A stretch of 64,000 nt of DNA from Leeuwenhoekiella aequorea. GTDB taxonomy: Bacteria > Bacteroidota > Bacteroidia > Flavobacteriales > Flavobacteriaceae. Shown piece after piece: positions 34,566-43,049 of the stretch. Each line of letters opens with the position of its first letter. Position 1 is the first letter of the stretch. The notes under the pieces are model-generated. The model worked only from the letters and a program-made list of their open reading frames with translations. It searched no databases and was not told the origin of the DNA. Both the position numbers and the translations under genes were made by a program. The DNA lies in contig NZ_QOVM01000002.1 of NCBI RefSeq assembly GCF_004104375.1, positions 620,001-684,000 on the forward strand. Direction: 5' to 3'.

Positions 34566-37418
34566 TTATCTACTAAGGTACATTTTTCTTCTGGCATAAA
34601 GCTCATAAAATGCATCGTCCTTCAAACTATCTATAAATAAGATACTTTCACCTGTACTTTTCATTTCAGGCCCTAGTTTTTTGTTTACATTATGAAACTT
34701 ATTGAATGAGAATACCGGTTGCTTTATAGCGTAACCTTCTAATTTTGGATTAAAATTAAAATCGGTTACTTTCTTTTCGCCGAGCATAACCTTAGTAGCA
34801 TAATTTACATAAGGTTCTCCGTATGCTTTAGCAATAAAAGGAACCGTTCTTGATGCTCTAGGATTTGCTTCTATTATATAAACCATATCGTCTTTAATGG
34901 CAAACTGTATATTAATTAATCCTACAGTGTTTAATGCCAGAGCAATTTTATGGGTATGATCTTTAATCTGTTGCAATACAAGATCTCCTAAGTTAAACGG
35001 AGGCAAGGTTGCATTAGAATCTCCCGAGTGAATTCCGCAAGGCTCTATGTGCTCCATAATCCCAATTATGTAAACATTCTCACCGTCACAAATAGCATCA
35101 GCTTCAGCCTCTATTGCTCCATCAAGATAATGATCTAACAATAGTTTATTATTAGGTATTTTACGAAGTAAATCAACAACAGTCTCCTCTAATTCGTCTT
35201 TATTTATAACAATCTTCATTCCTTGTCCACCTAACACATAGGAAGGTCTTACCAGTATTGGAAAATCTAATTTGTCTGCGACAGCAAGAGCTTCTTCTGC
35301 AGTTTCAGCAACATCAAATTCTGGATAAGGAATATTATTTTCTTTAAGTAATCGAGAAAAACTACCGCGATCCTCAGCTAAATCAAGAGCTTTATAACTA
35401 GTGCCGATGATCTTAATTCCGTAGCGGTCTAATTTTTCAGCTAATTTAAGAGCAGTTTGACCACCCAATTGAACAATTACCCCCACTGGGTTCTCGTGAC
35501 GAATTATATCATATATATGCTCCCAGAATACGGGTTCAAAATATAATTTATCTGCAATATCAAAATCTGTAGATACCGTTTCGGGGTTACAGTTTATCAT
35601 TATCGTCTCATACCCACATTCTGAAGCTGCAAGAACTCCGTGAACACAGCAATAATCGAATTCTATTCCTTGACCTATACGGTTAGGTCCAGAGCCTAAT
35701 ACAACTACTTTTTTCTTTTCGGTTACTACACTTTCGTTATCTGCAAATCTTTCGCCAGAGGCTAATTGCATATCATTTTCAAAAGTGGAATAGAAATAAG
35801 GTGTCTGTGCAACAAACTCTGCCGCACACGTATCTACCAGCTTGTAAACACGGTTAATTTTCAATTCATCGCGCTTAGTTGTTACCTGGCTTTCTAAGCA
35901 ATCAAGCATATGCGCGATTTGACGATCTGCAAAACCTTTCTGCTTTGCTTCAAGCAATAAATCTCTCGTTAAGGTTTCTATCTTAAATTTACCTATCTCC
36001 TTTTCTAAAGCGTCCATTTCTTCAAATTGCTTTAAAAACCACATATCAATTTTCGTTATCTCGTGGATACGACTTAATGGGATTCCCATTTGAATTGCAT
36101 CATAAATAACAAATACGCGATCCCAACTAGGATAGGTAAGTTTTTCTATTATTTCGTCATAATTAGTATACCCTTTACCATCTGCACCCAGACCATTTCT
36201 CTTTATTTCAAGTGATTGAGTTGCTTTATGAAGTGCTTCCTGAAACGAGCGACCTATACCCATAACTTCACCTACAGACTTCATCTGTAGACCTAAAGTA
36301 CGGTCACTTCCTTCAAATTTATCAAAATTCCAACGAGGGATTTTTACAATTACATAGTCTAGCGTAGGCTCAAATAATGCTGATGTAGATTTTGTAATTT
36401 GATTCTGTAATTCGTCTAAATTGTAGCCTATTGCTAACTTAGATGCAATTTTTGCAATAGGATATCCTGTTGCTTTAGATGCCAATGCCGAAGATCTAGA
36501 AACACGAGGATTAATTTCAATTGCAATTATGTCTTCTTTATCGTCAGGACTTACAGCAAATTGTACATTACAACCACCTGCAAAATCACCTATCGAACGC
36601 ATCATATGTATTGCCATATCACGCATTTTCTGATACGTGGTATCACTCAAAGTCATTGCTGGCGCAACTGTTATAGAATCTCCAGTATGAATGCCCATTG
36701 GATCCATATTTTCTATAGCACATATAATTACGACATTATCATTTTTGTCACGCAGTAACTCTAACTCATATTCTTTCCAACCCATAAGAGCTTTGTCGAT
36801 CATCACCTCGTGAATGGGCGAAATCTCAAGACCACGGCTTAAAAGCTCATCAAAATCTTCAGCTTTATAAACTATTGAAGCTCCTGCTCCTCCTAATGTA
36901 TAAGAAGCTCTAATTACTAGTGGAAAACCAAACTCCTGAGCTATTTCTTTTCCTTTTAAAAATGATGTAGCAGTTGCCTGAGGGGCCATACCTACACCAA
37001 TTTTTAGCATTAACTCTCTAAATTTCTCACGATCTTCAGTAATGTTAATTGCATCGATATCAACACCTATTAACTCAACTCCAAAATCTTTCCAAATTCC
37101 TTTTTCATCAGCCTCAATACATAAATTTAATGCGGTCTGCCCACCCATCGTAGGAAGTACTGCATCAATTTGAGGATGTTCTTTTAAAATTTTAACCAGT
37201 GATTTTGTGGTGAGTGGCAACAAATAAACATGATCAGCCATTGTAGGGTCTGTCATTATTGTTGCAGGATTAGAATTAATTAAAATTGTTTCTATTCCAT
37301 CTTCACGAAGGGAACGTAAAGCTTGTGTTCCAGAATAATCAAATTCACATGCCTGGCCTATAACGATAGGGCCAGAACCGATAATTAAAATAGACTTTAG
37401 ATTGTTGTTTTTAGGCAT
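34566..37418 (-). CDS. carB: Carbamoyl-phosphate synthase large subunit lacking the C-terminal regulatory domain
   Basis: A 950-residue enzyme that makes carbamoyl phosphate from bicarbonate, ammonia (from CarA) and two ATP, for arginine and pyrimidines. It contains the two homologous synthetase halves, each with a pre-ATP-grasp segment (IIGSGPIVIGQACEFDYSG and VLGSGPNRIGQGIEFDYC) and ATP-grasp motifs (IEINPRVSRSSALASKATGYPIAKIA and IIEANPRASRTVPFIAKAYG), plus the oligomerisation region between. The classic protein of about 1070 residues ends with an MGS-like allosteric domain binding UMP and ornithine; here the protein stops right after SLKDDAFYELYARRKMYLSR. The carA gene is not in the window. 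rpmH lies directly upstream behind a terminator. Confidence 0.95.
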   Translation of the reverse strand: MPKNNNLKSILIIGSGPIVIGQACEFDYSGTQALRSLREDGIETILINSNPATIMTDPTMADHVYLLPLTTKSLVKILKEHPQIDAVLPTMGGQTALNLCIEADEKGIWKDFGVELIGVDIDAINITEDREKFRELMLKIGVGMAPQATATSFLKGKEIAQEFGFPLVIRASYTLGGAGASIVYKAEDFDELLSRGLEISPIHEVMIDKALMGWKEYELELLRDKNDNVVIICAIENMDPMGIHTGDSITVAPAMTLSDTTYQKMRDMAIHMMRSIGDFAGGCNVQFAVSPDDKEDIIAIEINPRVSRSSALASKATGYPIAKIASKLAIGYNLDELQNQITKSTSALFEPTLDYVIVKIPRWNFDKFEGSDRTLGLQMKSVGEVMGIGRSFQEALHKATQSLEIKRNGLGADGKGYTNYDEIIEKLTYPSWDRVFVIYDAIQMGIPLSRIHEITKIDMWFLKQFEEMDALEKEIGKFKIETLTRDLLLEAKQKGFADRQIAHMLDCLESQVTTKRDELKINRVYKLVDTCAAEFVAQTPYFYSTFENDMQLASGERFADNESVVTEKKKVVVLGSGPNRIGQGIEFDYCCVHGVLAASECGYETIMINCNPETVSTDFDIADKLYFEPVFWEHIYDIIRHENPVGVIVQLGGQTALKLAEKLDRYGIKIIGTSYKALDLAEDRGSFSRLLKENNIPYPEFDVAETAEEALAVADKLDFPILVRPSYVLGGQGMKIVINKDELEETVVDLLRKIPNNKLLLDHYLDGAIEAEADAICDGENVYIIGIMEHIEPCGIHSGDSNATLPPFNLGDLVLQQIKDHTHKIALALNTVGLINIQFAIKDDMVYIIEANPRASRTVPFIAKAYGEPYVNYATKVMLGEKKVTDFNFNPKLEGYAIKQPVFSFNKFHNVNKKLGPEMKSTGESILFIDSLKDDAFYELYARRKMYLSR

Positions 37419-37466
37419 TGTTGGCTCAGATTAAGAGTTTTATATAAAATTACGGAAGGCATATTT

Positions 37467-37502
37467 ATAAAAAAAGGTGTTACTTAAAAAAGTAACACCT
37501 TA
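37467..37502 (-). terminator. Intrinsic terminator of rpmH
   Basis: AAGGTGTTACTT (37474-37485) and AAGTAACACCTT (37490-37501) form a perfect 12-bp stem with an AAAA loop. Read on the minus strand it is followed by a T-run. It separates rpmH from carB. Confidence 0.9.
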
Positions 37503-37527
37503 TTATATTAACGGTTGTTCACCATTT

Positions 37528-37689
37528 TTATCTTTTATGTCTTAGCTCAGAAGATACAGATAGTTTTTTTCTACCCTTAGCTCTTCTACGAGCAAGTACT
37601 TTACGACCGTTTGCACTAGCCATACGCTCGCGAAAACCGTGTTTATTTTTTCTTTTTCTCTTTGAAGGTTGAAACGTTCTTTTGCTCAT
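37528..37689 (-). CDS. rpmH: 50S ribosomal protein L34
   Basis: A 53-residue, very basic protein. It begins [19 protein letters not shown], continues [21 protein letters not shown] and ends [14 protein letters not shown], the invariant L34 pattern. It binds 23S rRNA in the large ribosomal subunit. The C-terminal extension [10 protein letters not shown] after the usual end is typical of Bacteroidota. It has an exact consensus promoter (37766-37796) and its own terminator, so it is transcribed alone upstream of carB. Confidence 0.97.
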   Translation of the reverse strand: MSKRTFQPSKRKRKNKHGFRERMASANGRKVLARRRAKGRKKLSVSSELRHKR

Positions 37690-37765
37690 TGTGTATCTTC
37701 TTTAATCTTCCTTTAACTTTTCTATACTAAAATGCTTTAAGAAGTACCTTCTCAAAAGCTGGGCG

Positions 37766-37796
37766 CAAATATACAAACACTTTCCATTTCAACAAA
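37766..37796 (-). promoter_or_regulatory. Complete promoter of rpmH (TTTG-N19-TATATTTG)
   Basis: On the minus strand TTTG (37796-37793) and TATATTTG (37773-37766) are separated by exactly 19 nt. The leader to the rpmH ATG is about 70 nt. Confidence 0.82.
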
Positions 37797-37816
37797 TGGA
37801 AAGTATATTTTTTTTT
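37779..37816 (+). terminator. Terminator-like hairpin overlapping the rpmH promoter
   Basis: ACTTTCCATTT and AAATGGAAAGT form a perfect 11-bp stem with a CAAC loop, followed by ATATTTTTTTTTT on the plus strand. No plus-strand gene lies upstream, so if it works as a terminator it would stop antisense transcription. Alternatively the palindrome is an operator around the -33 box of rpmH. Confidence 0.5.
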
Positions 37817-37829
37817 AGATTGTTTTTAT

Positions 37830-37837
37830 TACATTTG
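37830..37837 (+). promoter_or_regulatory. -7 promoter element (TACATTTG) of the TPR-protein gene
   Basis: This is an exact TAnnTTTG match, 58 nt before the ATG at 37896. The -33 position is within a T-run and lacks the G. Confidence 0.5.
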
Positions 37838-37895
37838 CTCGCTCTTAAAAACACGAGTATATTCACCTGTTAAATACAGGGTAAACAACACTATT

Positions 37896-38450
37896 ATGTT
37901 CAATAAAAATATAAAATTAGTTCTTGCTATACTTATTTTCTGCTTGGCAATCTGGCAATTTATAGATAGATCTATAGGCAACGGTATTATGCTTATACTT
38001 TTATCGGGTATTTTTATTTTACTTTATTTCAAAAATGAATTTCTAATATTAGCATTTCTCCGCCTCCGCAAGCAAGATTTTGAAGGATCGAAAAAATGGC
38101 TCGACAAGATTAAAAATCCTGAAGCTGCTTTAACCAGAAAACAACATGGTTATTATAACTACTTAAATGGTCTTATGTTATCGCAAACAAATATGACACA
38201 AGCCGAAAAATACTTCAAAAAAGCGGTTCAATTAGGTTTGAGTATGGATGCAGATATGGCGATGGCAAAAATAAATCTTGCAGGTATTGCAATGACAAAG
38301 AACCGAAGACGCGAAGCTGATTTACTTCTTACTGAAGCTAAAAAACTTGACAAGCACAATATGCTTGATGAGCAAATTAAAATGATGAAGAAGCAGATGA
38401 AACAAGCTGCTAATATGCCAAAACAACAATACGGAAGAGGTAGAAGATAA
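37896..38450 (+). CDS. Membrane-anchored TPR-like protein
   Basis: A 184-residue protein. Two hydrophobic segments at the N-terminus (about 7-25 and 30-46) form a hairpin in the inner membrane. The rest is cytoplasmic and helical, with tetratricopeptide-like pairs: NYLNGLMLSQTNMTQAEKYFKKAVQLGL and MAKINLAGIAMTKNRRREADLLLTEAKKL. The tail is basic (GRGRR). It is probably a protein-protein interaction scaffold; partners are unknown. It is divergent from rpmH. Confidence 0.72.
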   Translation: MFNKNIKLVLAILIFCLAIWQFIDRSIGNGIMLILLSGIFILLYFKNEFLILAFLRLRKQDFEGSKKWLDKIKNPEAALTRKQHGYYNYLNGLMLSQTNMTQAEKYFKKAVQLGLSMDADMAMAKINLAGIAMTKNRRREADLLLTEAKKLDKHNMLDEQIKMMKKQMKQAANMPKQQYGRGRR

Positions 38451-38601
38451 TATATAGCACTATTCTACACGCTTCAGAAATCTTCAGGTCGATTATTCAC
38501 TATCAGAAAGTTACGTTAGTTACCTGATTATTTTAACAGGTTATCGATAAGTTTTCGTTATATCTATATCTAGATTTAACTTCGCTATATACGGATTGTA
38601 T

Positions 38602-39306
38602 ATGGCAAAAAAACTACTCTTTATCTTATTGGTATCTTTCTTTAATTTATCTGCTCAGGAAACTCACAAAACCCTGTTTTCTGAAGCACTCACATTAAAC
38701 TTAGACGCATATAACACGAAAGTAGATAATGCTTTAGAACGTGGAGAACTCTCATATGCAAAATCCCTTTTAGATACTCTCGTCAAGGATCATTTACAAG
38801 GCACCTACATCGATGCCTTAAAATTTGAAAGCCTTAATACTTTTCTTACTTCAACAGAAGATATTGAACGTCCTACCTTAATACTTACCTATGCCTCTTG
38901 GTGTATTCCAAGCGAAGGAGAAATTCCCGTTTTAAATAAGATGGCTGAGCGCTATGGTGATATGATAGATTTCGTTGTCTTATTTTGGGATGATAAATCC
39001 ACTGTAAAAAAGCTGTCTAAGCAATTTGATAAAAAAATACAAGTCGTTTATGTTGATGAAACTCAGAATAAACATATGCGAACTGTAAATCTTTTGAAGC
39101 ACTCCTTAGGACTCTCATTATCTTTTGTGATCGCAAGTAATGGAGAAATTCTCGACCTCAAAAGAAGACCTGCAAACAAGCTTAATGCGAGTATCAATCA
39201 GACACTAAATGAGAATATGAGATTTCTTGTGAGACAAATTGCAGCAATTAATATAGATCTCAATATAAACCTCAAAGATTTACCAGAGTCTCTGGCTACC
39301 TTCTAA
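38602..39306 (+). CDS. Exported thioredoxin-fold (TlpA-like) protein with degenerate active site
   Basis: A 234-residue protein from the ATG at 38602 with a signal peptide (MAKKLLFILLVSFFNLSAQ). After a helical N-terminal part comes a thioredoxin fold: RPTLILTYASWCIPSEGEIPVLN aligns with the TlpA active site, but the resolving Cys is Ser (W-C-I-P-S). The segment LSLSFVIASNGEIL lacks the cis-proline that normally precedes this strand. A disulfide-exchange activity is therefore doubtful; it may bind a partner or act as a single-Cys protein. A ~40-residue C-terminal extension is unlike TlpA. Confidence 0.75.
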   Translation: MAKKLLFILLVSFFNLSAQETHKTLFSEALTLNLDAYNTKVDNALERGELSYAKSLLDTLVKDHLQGTYIDALKFESLNTFLTSTEDIERPTLILTYASWCIPSEGEIPVLNKMAERYGDMIDFVVLFWDDKSTVKKLSKQFDKKIQVVYVDETQNKHMRTVNLLKHSLGLSLSFVIASNGEILDLKRRPANKLNASINQTLNENMRFLVRQIAAINIDLNINLKDLPESLATF

Positions 39307-39311
39307 TTTTT

Positions 39312-39370
39312 AGAAAAAAGTATAAAAAAAAAGGGAACTCTTCAGTTCCCTTTTTTTTTATACTTTTTCT
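39312..39370. terminator. Long bidirectional terminator
   Basis: The core stem AAGGGAACT / AGTTCCCTT has loop CTTC, extended by A/T runs and by an outer AGAAAAA-GTATA / TATAC-TTTTTCT pairing. It lies between convergent genes. Confidence 0.9.
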
Positions 39371-39373
39371 TGT

Positions 39374-40315
39374 CTACTGTCCTACTGTGTATGTATAAGC
39401 TCCTTTTTCAGGAATCTCAATGTAATACTTTTTACCCGAACTATTGTTTAAGTGATCTTCACGTAACCACGGATTATGCAGTTTTAATATTTTATAATTA
39501 ATACCATATCCTTGAGCAAACTTCACAAAATTTGTAACTGGCGTGTCTATTTCCACTTTGTATGTTGGCACCTTATTATATAAATCTTTATCTGTAAAAT
39601 TCAAACCATACTTTTTAGGATCTGATAGGATTTCTTTTAAAGCTAGTATTCTAAAAACATATCTACCCGTTTCCTCTCCTAGCAACAAATCATAATAATC
39701 GTGAACTTCTTGCTCTCTCAATCTACGGCTTATACCGGCATTTCCGGCGTTGTAACCTGCTGCTGCCAATGTCCAAGAACCTAAATTATTTTTAGCGTTT
39801 TTTAAATATTTACAAGCAGCACGAGTCGATAATTCTACATTATAACGCTCATCAACATTATCATTAACCTCCAGACCTAATTCTTTACCGGTAGAACTAA
39901 GAATTTGCCAGAAACCTGTAGCTCGTGCTGGAGACACAGCCTGTGTTAATCCACTTTCTATAACAGCTAAGTATTTGAAGTCATCTGGTAAACCCTCTTC
40001 TTTTAAAATAGGTTCGATAATCGGGAAATACTTGTTAGCTCTCTTAATTAACAAAAGAGCATTAGATTGCCAGTAGGTATTTACAAGCAATTCTCTATCC
40101 ATTCGCTCACGAATGTCAGGATCATTTAAAGCTAATTTTTCTCCCGCAAAATCCATTTCATCAGGTAATGGTATAGCATAAACATTGTAATCATTAACCA
40201 GTTTTTCCTCCTTCATAATCTCAGGATCTGCACTTTCCTGCTGTACAGCCTGAATGCAAATTGCCGTTGTCGCCACCAGTCCTACACCAGCTAAAATTGA
40301 TTTTATATTTACCAT
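39374..40315 (-). CDS. Lytic transglycosylase (SLT domain)
   Basis: A 313-residue exported murein hydrolase. The signal-like N-terminus (SILAGVGLVATTAICIQA) is followed by a ~70-residue region and an SLT/goose-lysozyme-like domain (about 95-220): LPDDFKYLAVIESGL with the catalytic Glu in IES, SPARATGFWQILSSTGKELGL and AAAGYNAGNAGISR. The C-terminal ~70 residues (YKVEIDTPVTNFVKFAQGYGINY, then LHNPWLR) resemble the region of MltD-type enzymes that precedes LysM repeats, but no LysM is present. It cleaves the MurNAc-GlcNAc bond. The alpha/beta-hydrolase gene upstream on the same strand is 34 nt away. Confidence 0.88.
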   Translation of the reverse strand: MVNIKSILAGVGLVATTAICIQAVQQESADPEIMKEEKLVNDYNVYAIPLPDEMDFAGEKLALNDPDIRERMDRELLVNTYWQSNALLLIKRANKYFPIIEPILKEEGLPDDFKYLAVIESGLTQAVSPARATGFWQILSSTGKELGLEVNDNVDERYNVELSTRAACKYLKNAKNNLGSWTLAAAGYNAGNAGISRRLREQEVHDYYDLLLGEETGRYVFRILALKEILSDPKKYGLNFTDKDLYNKVPTYKVEIDTPVTNFVKFAQGYGINYKILKLHNPWLREDHLNNSSGKKYYIEIPEKGAYTYTVGQ

Positions 40316-40349
40316 TATAATAATTTTAAGTTGATCTGCAAATTAGCGA

Positions 40350-41000
40350 TTAATTCCCGATAATTTTTGGCAGATTATTGTTAAACCACTTACATTTTGT
40401 AATAATCATTGCGTGTGTTCCTCCTTTTATCGGTATACACTTATCTATATATTTATACGGAAAAACAGGATCGTCAGTTCCGTGTATATGTACTAAATCT
40501 TCATTATACTCAGTTTGCTCCCAACATAACATTTGTTGAAGTGCCCAGTTGAGATAAACTGGATTAGTAATCGAAAGATATTTTTGATATAAAGCAACTT
40601 TATGCTTCAGCCGATCTCCAATTGCATAATTTGCCAGAGTATCTATGTTACGTACAAGACTTACAGGAGCTATCCTATACAATCCTAACGCCCTACTAAA
40701 GCGCATTCGCTTTGGTAATTCATTTTTACTTTTTACACTGCTTATAATTATCGTTTTCTTAGCGGTAATATATTTTGCCATTTCCTGAACAATCACACCT
40801 CCAAAACTAACACCTATAAGGACTGGGTTATCTTCCTTAACCTCTTCTAGCATCTTTTTTGCATAGACTTCTAATGTATCATTTGCCTCAGGAATTTTCC
40901 AAGATAGTGGATGCAAGGTAAACTGGGTGTCAGGTAATTTTAAATATTCAAATATACTAGGATTGGCAGCCATCCCAGGCATTAAATAAACATGAATCAT
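40350..41000 (-). CDS. Small alpha/beta-hydrolase
   Basis: A 216-residue cytosolic protein of alpha/beta-hydrolase type. PGMAANPSIFEYLKL resembles the oxyanion-hole region, GVSFGGVIVQEMAKYI is the nucleophile elbow (G-x-S-x-G, Ser about residue 64), and the acid and His lie in HGTDDPVFPYKYID and GGTHAMIITK. The substrate is unknown. It is close to the transglycosylase gene and probably cotranscribed with it. Confidence 0.82.
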   Translation of the reverse strand: MIHVYLMPGMAANPSIFEYLKLPDTQFTLHPLSWKIPEANDTLEVYAKKMLEEVKEDNPVLIGVSFGGVIVQEMAKYITAKKTIIISSVKSKNELPKRMRFSRALGLYRIAPVSLVRNIDTLANYAIGDRLKHKVALYQKYLSITNPVYLNWALQQMLCWEQTEYNEDLVHIHGTDDPVFPYKYIDKCIPIKGGTHAMIITKCKWFNNNLPKIIGN

Positions 41001-41056
41001 ATAGCTTAGAATTAATGCTTTAACAGTTAAACCTCAATAAAACCATTAAAATTTTG

Positions 41057-41064
41057 TATATTTG
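41057..41064 (+). promoter_or_regulatory. -7 promoter element (TATATTTG)
   Basis: This is an exact TAnnTTTG match upstream of the small acetyltransferase-like gene, giving a leader of about 80 nt. Confidence 0.55.
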
Positions 41065-41151
41065 TAACAATATGTTAACATAACTTTATGTTTTAAACAT
41101 ATTCCAAATTCCTTTCTCGAGTTTAACGTAATTTCTTAAAACAAATTTTAT

Positions 41152-41451
41152 ATGGATGTAATGACAGCGATTGAATTAACAGACAACGAGTTTTTAAGAC
41201 AATTTGAGGCCACCATAGATGGTAAAATGGCAAAAATTGAATATTCTCTTCAAGATCGAAAAATTTTTCTGACAAAGATAAAAATGCCGGAAGGAACTGA
41301 AGATAAAATGAATGATTTTATCGTTACTGTTTTTAAAGAAGTCGAAGATCGCAACATCAGTCTGGTCCCTACAAGTCCTGAGATCGCAAAGTTTATGAGG
41401 TCTAACCGTAGAAAGTATAAAAAATTACTTCCTGTCGGAATCAATATCTAG
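41152..41451 (+). CDS. Small GNAT-like N-acetyltransferase domain protein (YjdJ type)
   Basis: A 99-residue protein resembling the minimal COG2388 (YjdJ) form of the acetyltransferase fold: QFEATIDGKMAKIEYSLQDRKIFLTKIKMPEG, a helix (DKMNDFIVTVFKEVEDRNISLVPTSPEIAKFM) and a basic end (RSNRRKYKKLLPV). Compared with full GNAT proteins it lacks the first strands, as usual for this family. The substrate is unknown. A Met codon 9 nt downstream is an alternative start. A terminator follows. Confidence 0.75.
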   Translation: MDVMTAIELTDNEFLRQFEATIDGKMAKIEYSLQDRKIFLTKIKMPEGTEDKMNDFIVTVFKEVEDRNISLVPTSPEIAKFMRSNRRKYKKLLPVGINI

Positions 41452-41470
41452 ACTCAAAATTTTAAAATTA

Positions 41471-41500
41471 AAAAAACCTGCAAAAGCAGGTTTTTTTTTA
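41471..41500. terminator. Bidirectional terminator
   Basis: AACCTGC / GCAGGTT with loop AAAA is flanked by A-runs and T-runs. It lies between the acetyltransferase gene and mtaB, and its T-run touches the mtaB stop codon. Confidence 0.88.
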
Positions 41501-42838
41501 TGCTGTTAAAAGGTTTTCGTTTTCATATTCAAAACGCACTAAGCCATCTTCATCTATTTCTGTAAGTGTAATACTGTGAATAGTATTTACAAGCCCAGGA
41601 TCCCAAGGAGCTTTAACCTTGACATAATTTTCAGTGAATCCGTGAATGTAACCTTGCTTATTCTCTCCTTCAAAGAGCACCTTATGACTCGTATTTAATT
41701 GGGATTCATAAAATGCTCTCCGTTTTTTTGCAGATAATCCTCTAAGCATTTTACTGCGCTTTTTTCGTTGCCTCAAGGGTATCGCATGCTCCATTTCTGC
41801 CGCCTTAGTATTTTCACGCTCTGAGTACGTAAATACATGTAAATATGAAATGTCTAATTCATTTAAAAATGTATAGGTATCTAGAAAATGAGCTTCCGTT
41901 TCTCCCGGAAAGCCTACAATAACATCTACGCCTATACAAGCATTAGGCATTAGTTTTTTTATTTCAGATACACGATCTGAATAAAGTTCGCGCTTATATC
42001 TTCGACTCATTTTACCCAGTAATTCATTATTCCCACTTTGAAGCGGAATGTGAAAATGAGGTACAAAAGATTTTGACTCAGAGACAAGTTTTATGGTTTC
42101 ATTCTTAAGAAGATTTGGCTCTATACTAGAAATGCGTAAACGCTCAATCCCATCTACATTATCTAACGCTTTAACAAGATCCAGAAAAGTATGCTCGTGC
42201 TTTTTATTACCAAACTCTCCTTTTCCGTAGTCACCAATATTTACACCCGTCAAGACGATTTCTTTAATATCCTGAGCTGCTATCTCCTGCGCATTCTTAA
42301 TTACGTTAACAAGTGTATCACTTCGCGAAATACCACGAGCAAGCGGAATGGTGCAATACGTACATTTGTAATCACAACCATCCTGCACTTTTAAAAATGC
42401 GCGTGTGCGATCTCCTACTGAATAAGAACCTACATAAAAATTTGCATCTTCGATCTCACAGCTATGCACTTCTCCCATATCATTTTTAGAGAGATCATTT
42501 AGGTAATCTGTTATCTTGAATTTTTCTGTGGCTCCTAAAACAAGATCCACGCCATCAACATCTGCAAGCTCTTCGGGTTTAAGCTGGGCATAACAACCTA
42601 CTGCCGCAACAAAAGCATCGGGATTGATCTTTTGAGCCTGCTTTACGATTGTTTTAAAACGTTTGTCTGCATTTTCAGTTACACTACAGGTATTAATTAC
42701 ATAAATATCTGCTGATTCACTAAAATCAACTCGCTCAAAACCTTCACTTTTAAAACTGCGGGATATGGTAGCTGTTTCCGAAAAATTAAGCTTACATCCC
42801 AGTGTATAAAAGGCTACTTTTTTACCTGCTTCGTTCAT
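41498..42838 (-). CDS. mtaB: tRNA t6A37 methylthiotransferase MtaB
   Basis: A 446-residue radical-SAM enzyme from the ATG at 42838 (a GTG 15 nt upstream is possible). The N-terminal MTTase domain carries three Cys for an auxiliary cluster (TLGCKLN, NTCSVTENADKR, AVGCYAQL). The radical-SAM core has KVQDGCDYKCTYCTIPLARG (CxxxCxxC), and a C-terminal TRAM-like domain ends the protein. The GCKLN and CYAQL motifs fit the MtaB rather than the MiaB or RimO branch. The product is 2-methylthio-t6A37 in tRNAs reading ANN codons. The leader contains a TTTCGC-based hairpin. Confidence 0.93.
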   Translation of the reverse strand: MNEAGKKVAFYTLGCKLNFSETATISRSFKSEGFERVDFSESADIYVINTCSVTENADKRFKTIVKQAQKINPDAFVAAVGCYAQLKPEELADVDGVDLVLGATEKFKITDYLNDLSKNDMGEVHSCEIEDANFYVGSYSVGDRTRAFLKVQDGCDYKCTYCTIPLARGISRSDTLVNVIKNAQEIAAQDIKEIVLTGVNIGDYGKGEFGNKKHEHTFLDLVKALDNVDGIERLRISSIEPNLLKNETIKLVSESKSFVPHFHIPLQSGNNELLGKMSRRYKRELYSDRVSEIKKLMPNACIGVDVIVGFPGETEAHFLDTYTFLNELDISYLHVFTYSERENTKAAEMEHAIPLRQRKKRSKMLRGLSAKKRRAFYESQLNTSHKVLFEGENKQGYIHGFTENYVKVKAPWDPGLVNTIHSITLTEIDEDGLVRFEYENENLLTA

Positions 42839-42874
42839 TAGAATCTTCTTCACAATTGGTTACTTTTGCTTTTC

Positions 42875-42922
42875 TTTCGCTTATGCGAAAAAATATAGCG
42901 CCAGTTTAAGACTGCAAAGTTA
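42875..42922 (-). promoter_or_regulatory. mtaB promoter -7 element and leader hairpin
   Basis: On the minus strand TAACTTTG (42922-42915) matches TAnnTTTG, with TTTA near the -33 position (19 nt spacing). Downstream in the leader, TTTCGC-ATAA-GCGAAA (42875-42890) forms a hairpin that looks like a loop-inserted version of the GCTTTCGCGAAAGC palindrome found elsewhere in the window. Confidence 0.55.
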
Positions 42923-43049
42923 ACTACAATAATTTTATTGCTAAAGCTTTGCGTCAATTCCAAGTTTATTAGATCAAAATGATCCTAAACACGATGCTGA
43001 TGTATTGCAAAAAACATTTTCATTTAAAAACTAATCACCAATTACCACA

